From positions 1 through 64,000 of the forward strand of contig JBMHDN010000012.1 of NCBI GenBank assembly GCA_049889355.1: a stretch of 64,000 bases of DNA, written 5' to 3'. Of this stretch, positions 8,113 through 16,105 are shown piece by piece. The position numbers were made by a program, and so were the translations under genes. The notes beneath the pieces were generated by a model. It did no database searches, was not told the origin of the DNA, and worked only from the letters and a program-made list of their open reading frames with translations. The stretch comes from JBMHDN01 sp049889355 (GTDB lineage: Bacteria > Pseudomonadota > Alphaproteobacteria > Puniceispirillales > Puniceispirillaceae). The first letter of the stretch is position 1. Every line of letters begins with the position of its first letter.

Positions 8113-8134
8113 TAAACCTCCCAGAGTGTGCTGG

Positions 8135-8163
8135 GTTATACGCAGCCAAACCCCCATCGTCAA
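8135..8163 (-). promoter_or_regulatory. Strong sigma-70 promoter of rplM-rpsI
   Basis: The minus strand carries TTGACG (8163-8158), exactly 17 nt, then TATAAC (8140-8135). This is the best promoter match in the window. It gives a leader of about 70 nt before the rplM ATG at 8059. Confidence 0.8.
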
Positions 8164-8278
8164 GCGCTAAAAACACTTTAATTTATAGATTATTGTTGAA
8201 AAACAGATGCTTAAGAATAAGGTATCATTTTACCTTATCGGTTTTGGTGGGTTTTTGGACAAGAAATCTGATTTTTTG

Positions 8279-8376
8279 GCCTGCAACCTTGGCCTGTCTA
8301 CCCCTGCCTGTCTACCCTGCCTGCAACCTTGGCCTGCAACCTTGGCCTGTTACCTTGGCCTGTTACCTTGGCTCAG
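8279..8376. repeat. Degenerate 13-nt tandem repeat upstream of trpG
   Basis: Units close to ACCTTGGCCTGCA or ACCTTGGCCTGTT recur head to tail, with shorter CCTGCCTGTCTA variants in the first half. The last four 13-nt units are nearly identical. The array ends directly before the predicted trpG promoter. Confidence 0.85.
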
Positions 8377-8377
8377 A

Positions 8378-8407
8378 TTGACCCTTGCATGCTTTTCGCC
8401 CTATATC
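8378..8407 (+). promoter_or_regulatory. Candidate promoter of the trpG operon
   Basis: TTGACC (8378-8383) and TATATC (8402-8407) are separated by 18 nt, about 60 nt before trpG. No leader peptide rich in tryptophan codons is apparent, so attenuation of the E. coli kind is not supported. Confidence 0.45.
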
Positions 8408-8471
8408 TAGACTATGATTTCCGAAAATGAAGGCCATGCGCCTGACATGCTTTAAAAGGTCTGTTTAGACG

Positions 8472-9128
8472 ATGATCACGCTGATCGATAATTATGATAG
8501 TTTTACCTGGAATCTTTGGCATTATCTGGCTGAGCTGGGGGCTGAAGTAGAGACCATCCGCAATGATGCGCTGAGTGTGGCTGAATTGCGCGAAATGAAC
8601 CCGCAAGGTATCGTCCTCTCGCCTGGTCCGGGCCGCCCTGAAGATGCTGGCATCACCGTTGATATCATCCGCACATTATCAGGCGAGATCCCGCTTTTGG
8701 GGATTTGTCTTGGTCATCAGGCCATCGCTTATGCGTTTGGGGGCCAGATTAAGCGCATTGACCCGCCTATTCATGGCAAGCTCTCTTATCTCTATCACCA
8801 AAATCAAGGGTTGATGGAAGGGCTGGATAATGAAATTCCGGTGACACGCTATCACTCACTGGTGGTTGAAGAAGACAGCCTGCCTGCTGATTTGATGGTC
8901 ACCGCCCGCACTGGTGCTGGCGAGGTGATGGGGCTCCAACATGTCAGCCACCCTACATTTGGCCTGCAATTTCATCCAGAATCTATCGCTTCGGTTGGCG
9001 GCTATCAGATGATGGCGCATTTCCTCACCCGTTGCGGCTTGCCACCGCTCAGCGATGCAGATTTGCACGCTTTGGCGGCAAAATGCCTACGCTTGGATGA
9101 GATTTTCCCAGAACAATTAACAGGTTAG
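8472..9128 (+). CDS. trpG: Anthranilate synthase component II (glutamine amidotransferase)
   Basis: Supplies ammonia from glutamine for conversion of chorismate to anthranilate. The 218-residue protein is a class-I amidotransferase: SPGPGRPEDAG at about 50-60, nucleophile Cys79 in GICLGHQ, and the His-Glu pair in QFHPES near 171-173. The opening LIDNYDSFTWNL is typical of TrpG/PabA. No trpE is adjacent, so it may also serve aminodeoxychorismate synthase as PabA. The trpG-trpD-trpC order points to tryptophan synthesis as the main role. Confidence 0.93.
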   Translation: MITLIDNYDSFTWNLWHYLAELGAEVETIRNDALSVAELREMNPQGIVLSPGPGRPEDAGITVDIIRTLSGEIPLLGICLGHQAIAYAFGGQIKRIDPPIHGKLSYLYHQNQGLMEGLDNEIPVTRYHSLVVEEDSLPADLMVTARTGAGEVMGLQHVSHPTFGLQFHPESIASVGGYQMMAHFLTRCGLPPLSDADLHALAAKCLRLDEIFPEQLTG

Positions 9129-9167
9129 AACCACTAACAGGCTAACTATTTTTTCAGGATGTACCGC

Positions 9168-10193
9168 ATGTCAGATCATCTCACACAGATTATCCAGACC
9201 ATCACCTCAGGCGAGGTTGCCCCGCAGGCAGAGATGGAAGAGGCCTTTGATATCATCATGGATGGTGCGGCAAGCCCGGCCCAGATGGCTGCTTTCATGG
9301 TTGGCTTGAAACTGCGCGGCGAAGCGGTCAGCGACATCACCGCAGGCGCGGCTGTTCTGCGCCGGCGTTGTGTCTCCATTTCTGCCCCAGCTGGGGCGAT
9401 GGATATTGTGGGTACAGGCGGCGATAGCCATGCCACCTATAATATCTCAACCGCGACGGCCTTTGTGGTGGCAGGCTGCGGCGTGCCGGTGGCCAAACAT
9501 GGCAATAAAGCGGTCTCTTCACTCAGCGGGGCTGCTGATGTGCTCTCCTCTCTTGGCATTACTCTAGATTGCCCGATGGAGCAAATCGAACAGGCTTTGC
9601 GTGATGCTGGCATTTGTTTTCTGATGGCCCCACGCCATCATGCGGCGATGCGCCATGTTGGCCCTATTCGTGCTGAGCTTAAAATACGTACGATTTTCAA
9701 TCTCTTAGGGCCCCTTTCTAATCCTGCCTTTGTGCAACATATCTTGATAGGTGTCTATGAGGCCAGCTGGTGCCGGCCTTTTGCTGAAGCCTTGCAGGCA
9801 CTGGGCACCCGCTCAGCCTGGGTGGTCCATGGTGCAGACGGGCTGGACGAGCTCTCTACCACTGGCGTGAACCAGATTACCGCCCTGAAAGATGGGGCCA
9901 TCACCCAATTTGAGCTCTCCCCTGCTGATTTTGGCCTTGCAACCGCTAGCCTTGCCGATATCAAAGGCGGCACACCTGATGAGAATGCGGCGGCCTTGCG
10001 CAGCGTGTTGGCTGGCGAGACAGGGGCTTACCGCGATATTGTGTTGATGAATGCGGCAGCAGCATTGATGGCTGCTGGTCGAGCCGAGACGATAGAGGGC
10101 GCGATGGCCATGGCCACCAGCTCTATCGATACAGGGGCGGCAGCAGGTGCACTGGCAGGGCTGGTCTCTGCCACCAATCAGACAACCAAATAG
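9168..10193 (+). CDS. trpD: Anthranilate phosphoribosyltransferase
   Basis: Transfers the phosphoribosyl group from PRPP to anthranilate, the second step of tryptophan synthesis. The 341-residue product shows the PRPP-binding GTGGDS motif near residue 80, VAKHGNKAVSSLSGAADVL, and FNLLGPLSNPA. An ATG nine bases upstream (9159) is possible, but AGGA is better spaced from the ATG at 9168. It follows trpG by 39 nt and precedes trpC by 35 nt, so the three genes form one operon. Confidence 0.96.
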   Translation: MSDHLTQIIQTITSGEVAPQAEMEEAFDIIMDGAASPAQMAAFMVGLKLRGEAVSDITAGAAVLRRRCVSISAPAGAMDIVGTGGDSHATYNISTATAFVVAGCGVPVAKHGNKAVSSLSGAADVLSSLGITLDCPMEQIEQALRDAGICFLMAPRHHAAMRHVGPIRAELKIRTIFNLLGPLSNPAFVQHILIGVYEASWCRPFAEALQALGTRSAWVVHGADGLDELSTTGVNQITALKDGAITQFELSPADFGLATASLADIKGGTPDENAAALRSVLAGETGAYRDIVLMNAAAALMAAGRAETIEGAMAMATSSIDTGAAAGALAGLVSATNQTTK

Positions 10194-10228
10194 CCGCAAC
10201 AGCTTATTTTTTCTAAGGTCAGTTAACC

Positions 10229-11029
10229 ATGTCAGATGTGCTTGCCACGATAAATGCCGCCAAAGCCGAAGAGGTGGCCGCGCTCAATAGCCAGTTCGGG
10301 CTCAACAGCCTTGCTGAAATGGCCGCTGCTGGCGATGAAATCCGGCCTTTTGCCGCAGCATTGGCCCGTGCCAGCCAAGATGGCTATGGGCTGATCGCTG
10401 AATTAAAGAAAGCCTCGCCATCCAAAGGGCTGATACGCCCTGATTTTCACCCTGCTGAGATTGCACAAGCCTATCAGCGCGGCGGGGCCAGCTGTTTATC
10501 GGTGCTCACTGATCGCAAATGGTTTCAAGGCCATGCTGATTATTTAAAAGCCGCCCGTGCGGCCTGCAGCCTGCCGATTTTGCGTAAAGATTTCATGATA
10601 GACCCGTTGCAAATCTATGAAGCGCGGGCGATGGGTGCAGATTGCATCTTGCTGATCATGGCCTCGCTTGGTGATGCCCAGGCCCAAGAGCTCGAAGCCA
10701 CCGCTTTTGAGCTGGGGATGGATGTGCTTATCGAAGTCCATGACCGGGCTGAGCTCAGCCGTGCCACGCGCCTTAAATCGCCGCTGATGGGCATTAATAA
10801 CCGCAATCTGAAAACCATGGAGATCTCGCTGGATGTAGGCGCAGCCATGCTGCCTGATTTGCCTGATGATCGGATCGCTATTGCTGAATCAGGCTTGTTT
10901 GCACCTGCAGATTTGGCCCGTATGGCCAGTGCAGGCGCACGCTGTTTTCTGGTGGGCGAGAGCCTGATGCGCCAAGATGATGTGGCCAGCGCAACCGCCA
11001 GCCTGCTGGCCAACCCAATTCCAGCTTAA
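10229..11029 (+). CDS. trpC: Indole-3-glycerol phosphate synthase
   Basis: A TIM-barrel enzyme that closes the indole ring from CdRP. The 266-residue protein has the catalytic-lysine segment AELKKASPSKG near residue 57, LRKDFMIDPLQIYEA with the second catalytic lysine, GINNRNLKTM near 185, and IAESGL near 217. It is a stand-alone enzyme, not fused to TrpF. AAGG lies upstream of the ATG. The molybdopterin genes follow on the same strand, an arrangement common in Alphaproteobacteria. Confidence 0.96.
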   Translation: MSDVLATINAAKAEEVAALNSQFGLNSLAEMAAAGDEIRPFAAALARASQDGYGLIAELKKASPSKGLIRPDFHPAEIAQAYQRGGASCLSVLTDRKWFQGHADYLKAARAACSLPILRKDFMIDPLQIYEARAMGADCILLIMASLGDAQAQELEATAFELGMDVLIEVHDRAELSRATRLKSPLMGINNRNLKTMEISLDVGAAMLPDLPDDRIAIAESGLFAPADLARMASAGARCFLVGESLMRQDDVASATASLLANPIPA

Positions 11030-11075
11030 TGTTCCGCTTAAAACCGCCATATAACCCAGACGAGCCCCAAATCAG

Positions 11076-11567
11076 ATGAGCAGCCAGAATAACCAAACCC
11101 TGACCCATACAGATGAGCGCGGCACTGCCCGGATGGTCGATGTTGGCGATAAAGCGCCCAGCAAGCGCCTTGCCATTGCAGCTGGGCGGGTGCGCATGCA
11201 GCCCGAAACCTTGAAACTCATTGCTGAAAACGGCTTTGCCAAAGGTGATGTGCTGGCCACCGCCCGTCTGGCTGGCATCATGGGCGCGAAACAAACCGCT
11301 GCGCTGATCCCGCTGTGCCATCCGCTGGGGCTGGATCATATCCAGATTGAGTTGACCCTGCGGCATGCGGAAAATTGTGTTGATATCGAGGCCAGCGCCT
11401 CTTTGACCGGCAAAACCGGTGTTGAGATGGAAGCCCTCACGGCGGTCTCTGTGGCCGCCCTCACCCTTTATGATATGTGCAAAGCTGCTGATAAGCGCAT
11501 GCAGATAACCGATATCCGCCTGACTCATAAATCAGGCGGCAAATCCGGTGCTGTGGATTATGAGTAA
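11076..11567 (+). CDS. moaC: Cyclic pyranopterin monophosphate synthase
   Basis: MoaC rearranges the MoaA product to cyclic pyranopterin monophosphate, the first intermediate of molybdenum cofactor synthesis. The 163-residue protein contains the signature LIPLCHPLGLDHI near residue 73, GKTGVEMEALTAVSVAALT near 113, and YDMCKAADK. The length is normal for the family. It follows trpC by 46 nt and overlaps moeA by 8 nt, so the two cofactor genes are likely co-translated. Confidence 0.96.
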   Translation: MSSQNNQTLTHTDERGTARMVDVGDKAPSKRLAIAAGRVRMQPETLKLIAENGFAKGDVLATARLAGIMGAKQTAALIPLCHPLGLDHIQIELTLRHAENCVDIEASASLTGKTGVEMEALTAVSVAALTLYDMCKAADKRMQITDIRLTHKSGGKSGAVDYE

Positions 11568-12846
11568 ACCCGCGCTTCTGCCTGTTGATGAGGCCCGCTC
11601 TGCGATCATAGACAGCCTCTCTGCTGTCTCAGTTGAACAGCTGACACCAGATGCCGCCCATCACCGCTATCTGGCTGCTGATATTTCTGCCAGCCTTGAT
11701 CATCCCGCCGCCGCTGTCTCGGCCATGGATGGCTATTGTCTGGCTTCATCTGATAAAGATGCTCTATCCTCTAAGGGTCTGAAAATCATAGGCGAATCTG
11801 CTGCAGGTCGGCCCTTTACTCAGCCTCTTGGCCAAGGCGAGGCGGTGCGTATTTTCACTGGTGCCTTACTGCCTCAAAACGCAGATATGCTGCTGATCCA
11901 AGAAGAGGCAGCCCTCACATCCGGCCGTCTTATGGCCACCGAAACGCCTGTTGCTGGCCGCTATATCCGCCAACGCGCCCAGGATTTTGCCAGTGGCGAT
12001 CAGCTGATCTCCGCCGGCACAAAGCTTACCATGCGCCATCTTGCCCTCGCCGCACTGGCAGGCATCACCAGCCTGACCTGCCATCGCCGGCCCAGAATTG
12101 CGATTGCCACCACTGGCGATGAGCTGGTCCCCCCGGGCCAGACCCCCCTGCCCGGCCAGCTGGTCAATTCCAACTCACTCTTTCTCACCCATTTTGTGCG
12201 CGCCGCAGGGGCTGAGCCTGTTGAGCTTGGTATTTTACCAGATCAGGCGGGCGCCCTCCATGCGGCTTTGAGCTCAGCTGGCCCGCTTGATCTGATCGTC
12301 ACCACTGGCGGGGCATCGGTGGGCGATCATGACCATATTGTCTCTGATCTGGATTCTGATCCGGCCTCCAGCCTGAATTTCTGGAAAATCGCGATGCGCC
12401 CTGGCAAGCCGCTGATTTGGGCAAATTGGCGCGGCACCCCCTTTCTTGGCCTGCCTGGCAATCCGGTGTCAGCTGCTATCTGTGCCTTGCAATTTCTGGG
12501 GCCTGCCATCGACAGGCTGAGCGGCGGTACTGGCCAAATTGGTACTGGCCAAATCAGTTCAGGCCAAATTGCTTCAGGCCAAATTGCTTCAGGCCAGATT
12601 GGCGGCTTTTTCAAAGCCAAACTGACCACCGATTTACCGGAAAATGACCAGCGTCAGGATTATCTGCGTGCTACCTTGACCCATGATAGCGACGGTACAG
12701 CGCTTGTCACCCCGGCCAATCGGCAGGATTCTGCGATGATGCATAAATTGGCCCTTGCAGACTGCCTGATCATCCGCCCGCCCTTTGCCGAGCCGCTCAG
12801 CGCAGGCGCTTGGGTTGAATGCCAAGCCTTCCCTGCCGGTTTTTAA
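11560..12846 (+). CDS. moeA: Molybdopterin molybdenumtransferase
   Basis: MoeA inserts molybdate into adenylylated molybdopterin. The 428-residue product has SAMDGYCL near residue 49, TGALLPQNADMLLIQEEA, the active-site segments TTGDELVPPGQ and TTGGASVGDHDHI, MRPGKPLIWA, and GLPGNPVSA near 301. An unusual insertion of five tandem pentapeptides (GT/SSGQI type) lies between the catalytic domain and the C-terminal beta domain; it is encoded by 15-nt DNA repeats. The ATG at 11560 is preferred over a GTG four codons upstream and gives an 8-nt overlap with moaC. Confidence 0.95.
   Translation: MSKPALLPVDEARSAIIDSLSAVSVEQLTPDAAHHRYLAADISASLDHPAAAVSAMDGYCLASSDKDALSSKGLKIIGESAAGRPFTQPLGQGEAVRIFTGALLPQNADMLLIQEEAALTSGRLMATETPVAGRYIRQRAQDFASGDQLISAGTKLTMRHLALAALAGITSLTCHRRPRIAIATTGDELVPPGQTPLPGQLVNSNSLFLTHFVRAAGAEPVELGILPDQAGALHAALSSAGPLDLIVTTGGASVGDHDHIVSDLDSDPASSLNFWKIAMRPGKPLIWANWRGTPFLGLPGNPVSAAICALQFLGPAIDRLSGGTGQIGTGQISSGQIASGQIASGQIGGFFKAKLTTDLPENDQRQDYLRATLTHDSDGTALVTPANRQDSAMMHKLALADCLIIRPPFAEPLSAGAWVECQAFPAGF
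12526..12600. repeat. Five tandem 15-nt repeats inside moeA
   Basis: Exactly 75 nt made of GGTACTGGCCAAATT-like units, of which the third to fifth start AGTTCA or GCTTCA. They encode G-T-G-Q-I, G-T-G-Q-I, S-S-G-Q-I, A-S-G-Q-I, A-S-G-Q-I, a flexible insert in MoeA after the GNPVSA motif. Confidence 0.92.
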
Positions 12847-12969
12847 CGCCGCTAACGGCCCCTAGCTAGCCATTCAGCTACCCATTTATCGGCCCCTTTA
12901 TCAGCTCAATAATCAGCAAAACAAAGCTCAACTGACGAATTTTCTTGTTTTGTTCTCATTTTTGTGATA

Positions 12970-12984
12970 GAACGAATCCAGAAC
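12970..12984. promoter_or_regulatory. Alphaproteobacterial LexA (SOS) box upstream of lexA
   Basis: GAAC-GAATCCA-GAAC is a perfect direct repeat with 7-nt spacing. On the other strand it reads GTTC-N7-GTTC, the known alphaproteobacterial LexA site. It lies about 50 nt before the lexA ATG and just after a T-rich promoter-like stretch, so lexA is most likely autoregulated. A nearby GTTC at 12954-12957 may be an additional half-site. Confidence 0.85.
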
Positions 12985-13034
12985 ATCTCATGAAAAGGCG
13001 AAACAGCCTGTCAAATTTGAGGAGGAAACCAGTC

Positions 13035-13772
13035 ATGCTCACTGCAAAGCAACGTGCCCTGCTGACCTATTTGAACAGCTATCTGGATGAACATAAATTA
13101 TCCCCCTCTTTTGACGAGATGCGAACCGCCCTCGGCCTTGCCTCCAAATCTGGTGTGCACCGTTTAATATCGGCCTTGGAAGAACGCGGTTATATCAGAC
13201 GCTTGCCTAACCGAGCTCGGGCAATTGAAATCTTGCGTCTTGACAGTGGTGCACATGAAACAAAAGAACGCGTCGACGGATCAGAGGCTCCCGTCTCGGT
13301 GGTGGACACAACCGCCACCCCCTCATTGCCACTTAGCGGGTCTGGCAATGAGACAAATATTGTCCATGTTGATTTTACCCGCCAACAGGCTGTCGCCGAA
13401 TTGCCCCTTTTGGGACGTATCGCGGCAGGCACCCCGATTGAAGCTTTGTCTGATCCGACAAACCATCTATCTGTTCCGGCAGATATGCTGGGCTCAGGGG
13501 AACATTTCGCCCTCGAAATTGTCGGCGATTCTATGATAGAGGCAGGTATCCATGATGGGGATACTGTTATCATCAAACGCACTGATCAGGCGTTAAATGG
13601 TGAAATTGTGGTTGCGCTCATCGAAGAGCAGGAAGCCACTTTAAAAACTTTCCGCAAGGAAAGTGGCCGTGTGGCCTTGGAACCGGCGAACCGGGCCTAT
13701 GAAACACGCTATTTCACCTCAGACAAGGTCCGCGTGCAAGGCAAGCTCACAGGCCTTATTCGCCGCTATTAA
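13035..13772 (+). CDS. lexA: LexA repressor
   Basis: Represses SOS genes until RecA-stimulated self-cleavage. The 245-residue protein has a winged-helix DNA-binding domain (1-66), a variable linker, the cleavage site Ala131-Gly132 in GRIAAGTPIEA, nucleophile Ser166 in GDSMIEAGIHDGD, and general base Lys204 in EATLKTF. The linker is longer than in E. coli, as usual for this class. Upstream in-frame starts from 12945 would run through the LexA box. The strong GGAGG 9 nt before the ATG at 13035 fixes the start. Confidence 0.97.
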   Translation: MLTAKQRALLTYLNSYLDEHKLSPSFDEMRTALGLASKSGVHRLISALEERGYIRRLPNRARAIEILRLDSGAHETKERVDGSEAPVSVVDTTATPSLPLSGSGNETNIVHVDFTRQQAVAELPLLGRIAAGTPIEALSDPTNHLSVPADMLGSGEHFALEIVGDSMIEAGIHDGDTVIIKRTDQALNGEIVVALIEEQEATLKTFRKESGRVALEPANRAYETRYFTSDKVRVQGKLTGLIRRY

Positions 13773-13779
13773 GTGGGGC

Positions 13780-13854
13780 CCAGAACGCCCCAGAAAGCCA
13801 GAACGCCCAAGAAAGCCAGAGTGCCTAAAAACGCCAGAGTGCCTAAAAACGCCA
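13780..13854. repeat. Four tandem 18-19-nt repeats at the lexA/comEC 3' junction
   Basis: Units close to CCAGAACGCCCAAGAAAG (twice) and CCAGAGTGCCTAAAAACG (twice) run from just after the lexA stop into the last codons of comEC. The last units contain the comEC stop codon, so the array lies partly in coding sequence. Confidence 0.85.
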
Positions 13855-16044
13855 GGGCCGGTTCGGCAAACCATCAATATTGCTGGTGATATCCACTTGG
13901 ATGGAGGGGATGTCATCTGTGTCGTGTAAAAACACCATCAGATTTTCACCACTGCGTAAGTGCAGATGGTGAACAGGGTTGCCGCAAGGATAAAGCGGCT
14001 CAAAGGGTGTGATCACCAAATCAGCTGCCCCTTGCCGGCAGGCCGCTGTTAACTGCCATCTTTGGTGGATGAAAATGACATGCTCTCCTGCGCTATCCAG
14101 CCGGCAGTTATTGGCACATGCCGCTATCGGGCTGTGCAGACCAAATTGCTGTGCCATCAGGCCAGACCAGAAAGGCGAGAGCTGACCGGATGTCATCGGA
14201 TGGTTGCGATCAGGCAAGATCCAGACCATCTGGCCATATTGGCGCAGCAACAGCGCATCTGGCAGGGGTTTTGCCACCCAAATGGCCGCGCTGATGAAAA
14301 TGAGGCTGCTGAAGACCAGCCTTTTGAAGAGAAGGTTCATCGGCTGGATCGCCGCTTTGCTTGGTACCTGTTGGCCTGCCGCTTTTGGCCAGACAGCCCA
14401 CATCAGCCAGATAAAGGTCATGAGAAGTAAAAGCGGAGCTGGCGGGGGCTTGATCCAGATCCCAGCATAGGGTGCGCTGGCAATTAATGCCGCCCAGCCA
14501 TTGAGGACCCGAATAGCCACTTCAAGAAGCGGTAATATCAGCCCATCTGCCCCGAACGGGGCAAGCGCCAGGCTCAGAATGCCAAGCGGCATGATCACAA
14601 GGCCAGTGAGCGGCACCGCCAGCAGATTGGCAATCAGGCTATAGGCAGTGAATTGCTGGAAATGATAGGCGATAAAGGGCATGGTCGCGATACTGGCCAG
14701 AAAAGAGGTCAGCCCCACTAACAGCACGGCACGTATTGGGGCGGACATAGATGAGCTGGACAAAAAACCCTGCAAACGGCCAAGGCCAGCCACGATGGCA
14801 AAACTGGCGATGAAGGAGAGCTGAAAACCAGCGGTCGCCAATAGCGCGGGATGCACAGACAGCATTAGACCGGCAATCAGCGCTAATGTGCGCAAAGTGA
14901 TAGCCCGCCTGTCTGTCAAAACCGCGCCCATCACAAGGCTTGCCATCAGCCAGGCGCGTGTCGCACTTATTGGGGCACCGGCGAGCCCCAAATAAAACAA
15001 ACCAGCTAGAATAGCGAGACAGGCGGCTGGTTTATGGATAGAGATATGGGCATCTGGCCACCGCCAAAAGGCTGTGATGGCGCGGATAACCCCATAGACT
15101 CCAAAACAGAAAAAGCCCATATGCAGGCCGGATATCGCCAGCAAATGGGCCAGACCTGAACGACGGAAATCGTCATAATGGGCGTTTGAAATGCCTTGTT
15201 TGCGCCCAACCAACAGCGCGGCAGCCACCGCGGCTTCTGGGGCCGCCATCTGTATCGACAAGCGGGCCGCATAGTGCCGGCGTATCTGATCAAATCTGGC
15301 TGTCACACTATGCATCATAGAGGGTGCTGGACTGGGCGTGTTATGCTCCATGCGGCTGAATGACGTGATATAGCCAGTGGCGCTGATACCATCCAGCCAG
15401 AGCTGTTTGGCATAATCAGGTCTGCCTTGAAAGAAAGGAGGCTGATGCGGGAATAGACGTGCCCGCAGGTGAATATGATCACCGATTTGCAGCCTATCTT
15501 CATGGCGTTGAACGCTGAGGCGCAAATGATGCAAACCGGCAATGTCAGGGTCCGGGCTATCTAGGATGTTTAGCCTTAGCCTCAGCCGTTCTGCTCTGGG
15601 TTCAATATCCAGTATCTCCGCAGTCAGGCTTGCCGACTGAGCGGCTTGCAAAACTGGATAATGATGACGCGCAATTTCAAGATGATGAAGCGCGATACCC
15701 GCTAGAAAGGAGATGATAAAACTGACCAATAACCAGACCAAAGGCCTTCTGCCTGCAAAGAACCAGCGCATCAGCATGGCCCCGCAAATAAGGCCCGCGA
15801 TGAGGCAAATCAGCCAGATGGTTTCTATCAAAGGCAGCAAGGGGGCAAATGCGATACCCACTATCAGGCAAAAGACGCGCCAAAGCATCAGATGGCGCTG
15901 AAAAAAGCGGAAAAGACCAGGTTGAGAAAACCATAAGCCACCGCGCATAATGCGCTTCACTTGCATGACCTGCTGCGTGATCTGCCGCGTGATCTGCTGG
16001 GCCATAGGTGAAAAGATAAACATGGTCTTTTTGGGCCATCTCAT
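13843..16044 (-). CDS. comEC: ComEC/Rec2-family competence membrane protein
   Basis: A large inner-membrane channel protein that in competent bacteria carries single-stranded DNA into the cell. The product (about 733 residues) has hydrophobic N-terminal helices, a DUF4131-like extracytoplasmic region, and the Competence domain with HLLAISGLHMGFF near residue 270 and many helices to about 540. The C-terminal region lacks a metallo-beta-lactamase HxHxDH motif and seems degenerate. The start is uncertain: TTG at 16062 and ATGs at 16044, 16023 and 16005 are possible, with no clear ribosome binding site. It is divergent from gltX. No other competence gene is in the window. Confidence 0.88.
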   Translation of the reverse strand: MRWPKKTMFIFSPMAQQITRQITQQVMQVKRIMRGGLWFSQPGLFRFFQRHLMLWRVFCLIVGIAFAPLLPLIETIWLICLIAGLICGAMLMRWFFAGRRPLVWLLVSFIISFLAGIALHHLEIARHHYPVLQAAQSASLTAEILDIEPRAERLRLRLNILDSPDPDIAGLHHLRLSVQRHEDRLQIGDHIHLRARLFPHQPPFFQGRPDYAKQLWLDGISATGYITSFSRMEHNTPSPAPSMMHSVTARFDQIRRHYAARLSIQMAAPEAAVAAALLVGRKQGISNAHYDDFRRSGLAHLLAISGLHMGFFCFGVYGVIRAITAFWRWPDAHISIHKPAACLAILAGLFYLGLAGAPISATRAWLMASLVMGAVLTDRRAITLRTLALIAGLMLSVHPALLATAGFQLSFIASFAIVAGLGRLQGFLSSSSMSAPIRAVLLVGLTSFLASIATMPFIAYHFQQFTAYSLIANLLAVPLTGLVIMPLGILSLALAPFGADGLILPLLEVAIRVLNGWAALIASAPYAGIWIKPPPAPLLLLMTFIWLMWAVWPKAAGQQVPSKAAIQPMNLLFKRLVFSSLIFISAAIWVAKPLPDALLLRQYGQMVWILPDRNHPMTSGQLSPFWSGLMAQQFGLHSPIAACANNCRLDSAGEHVIFIHQRWQLTAACRQGAADLVITPFEPLYPCGNPVHHLHLRSGENLMVFLHDTDDIPSIQVDITSNIDGLPNRPWRF
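15970..16005. repeat. Three tandem 12-nt repeats at the 5' end of comEC
   Basis: CTGCTGCGTGAT, CTGCCGCGTGAT and CTGCTGGGCCAT run head to tail. On the coding strand they give the glutamine-rich series M-A-Q-Q-I-T-R-Q-I-T-Q-Q near the ComEC N-terminus. The 12-nt unit keeps frame. Confidence 0.75.
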
Positions 16045-16105
16045 GCTAGGTTGCCGCCACAAATTGGTTCATCGGCCCAGCATAGATCAAAAAGGTTAAC
16101 AGAAG

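Larger units (their letters stand above)
8164..8471. other. Divergent intergenic region between rplM and trpG
   Basis: About 300 nt without a credible gene. It holds a block of 13-nt tandem repeats at about 8279-8376 and a promoter-like element for trpG at 8378-8407. Small open frames across the repeat block read as low-complexity peptides rich in Cys, Leu, Pro and Ala, and they look like by-products of the repeat. Confidence 0.6.

Noticed and set aside
8060..8176. N-terminal extension of L13 to an upstream ATG
   Set aside because: It would translate through a near-consensus promoter, and the family N-terminus begins at 8059 after a good ribosome binding site.
8193..8410. Open frames across the 13-nt repeat upstream of trpG
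   Set aside because: They translate the repeat into Cys/Leu/Pro/Ala-rich low-complexity peptides, have no ribosome binding site, and overlap in several frames.
12945..13034. Longer LexA starting at 12945
   Set aside because: The extension contains the LexA box, and the strong GGAGG marks 13035 as the start.
8279..13854. CRISPR array
   Set aside because: The repeats are contiguous without unique spacers of regular length, and no cas gene is present.
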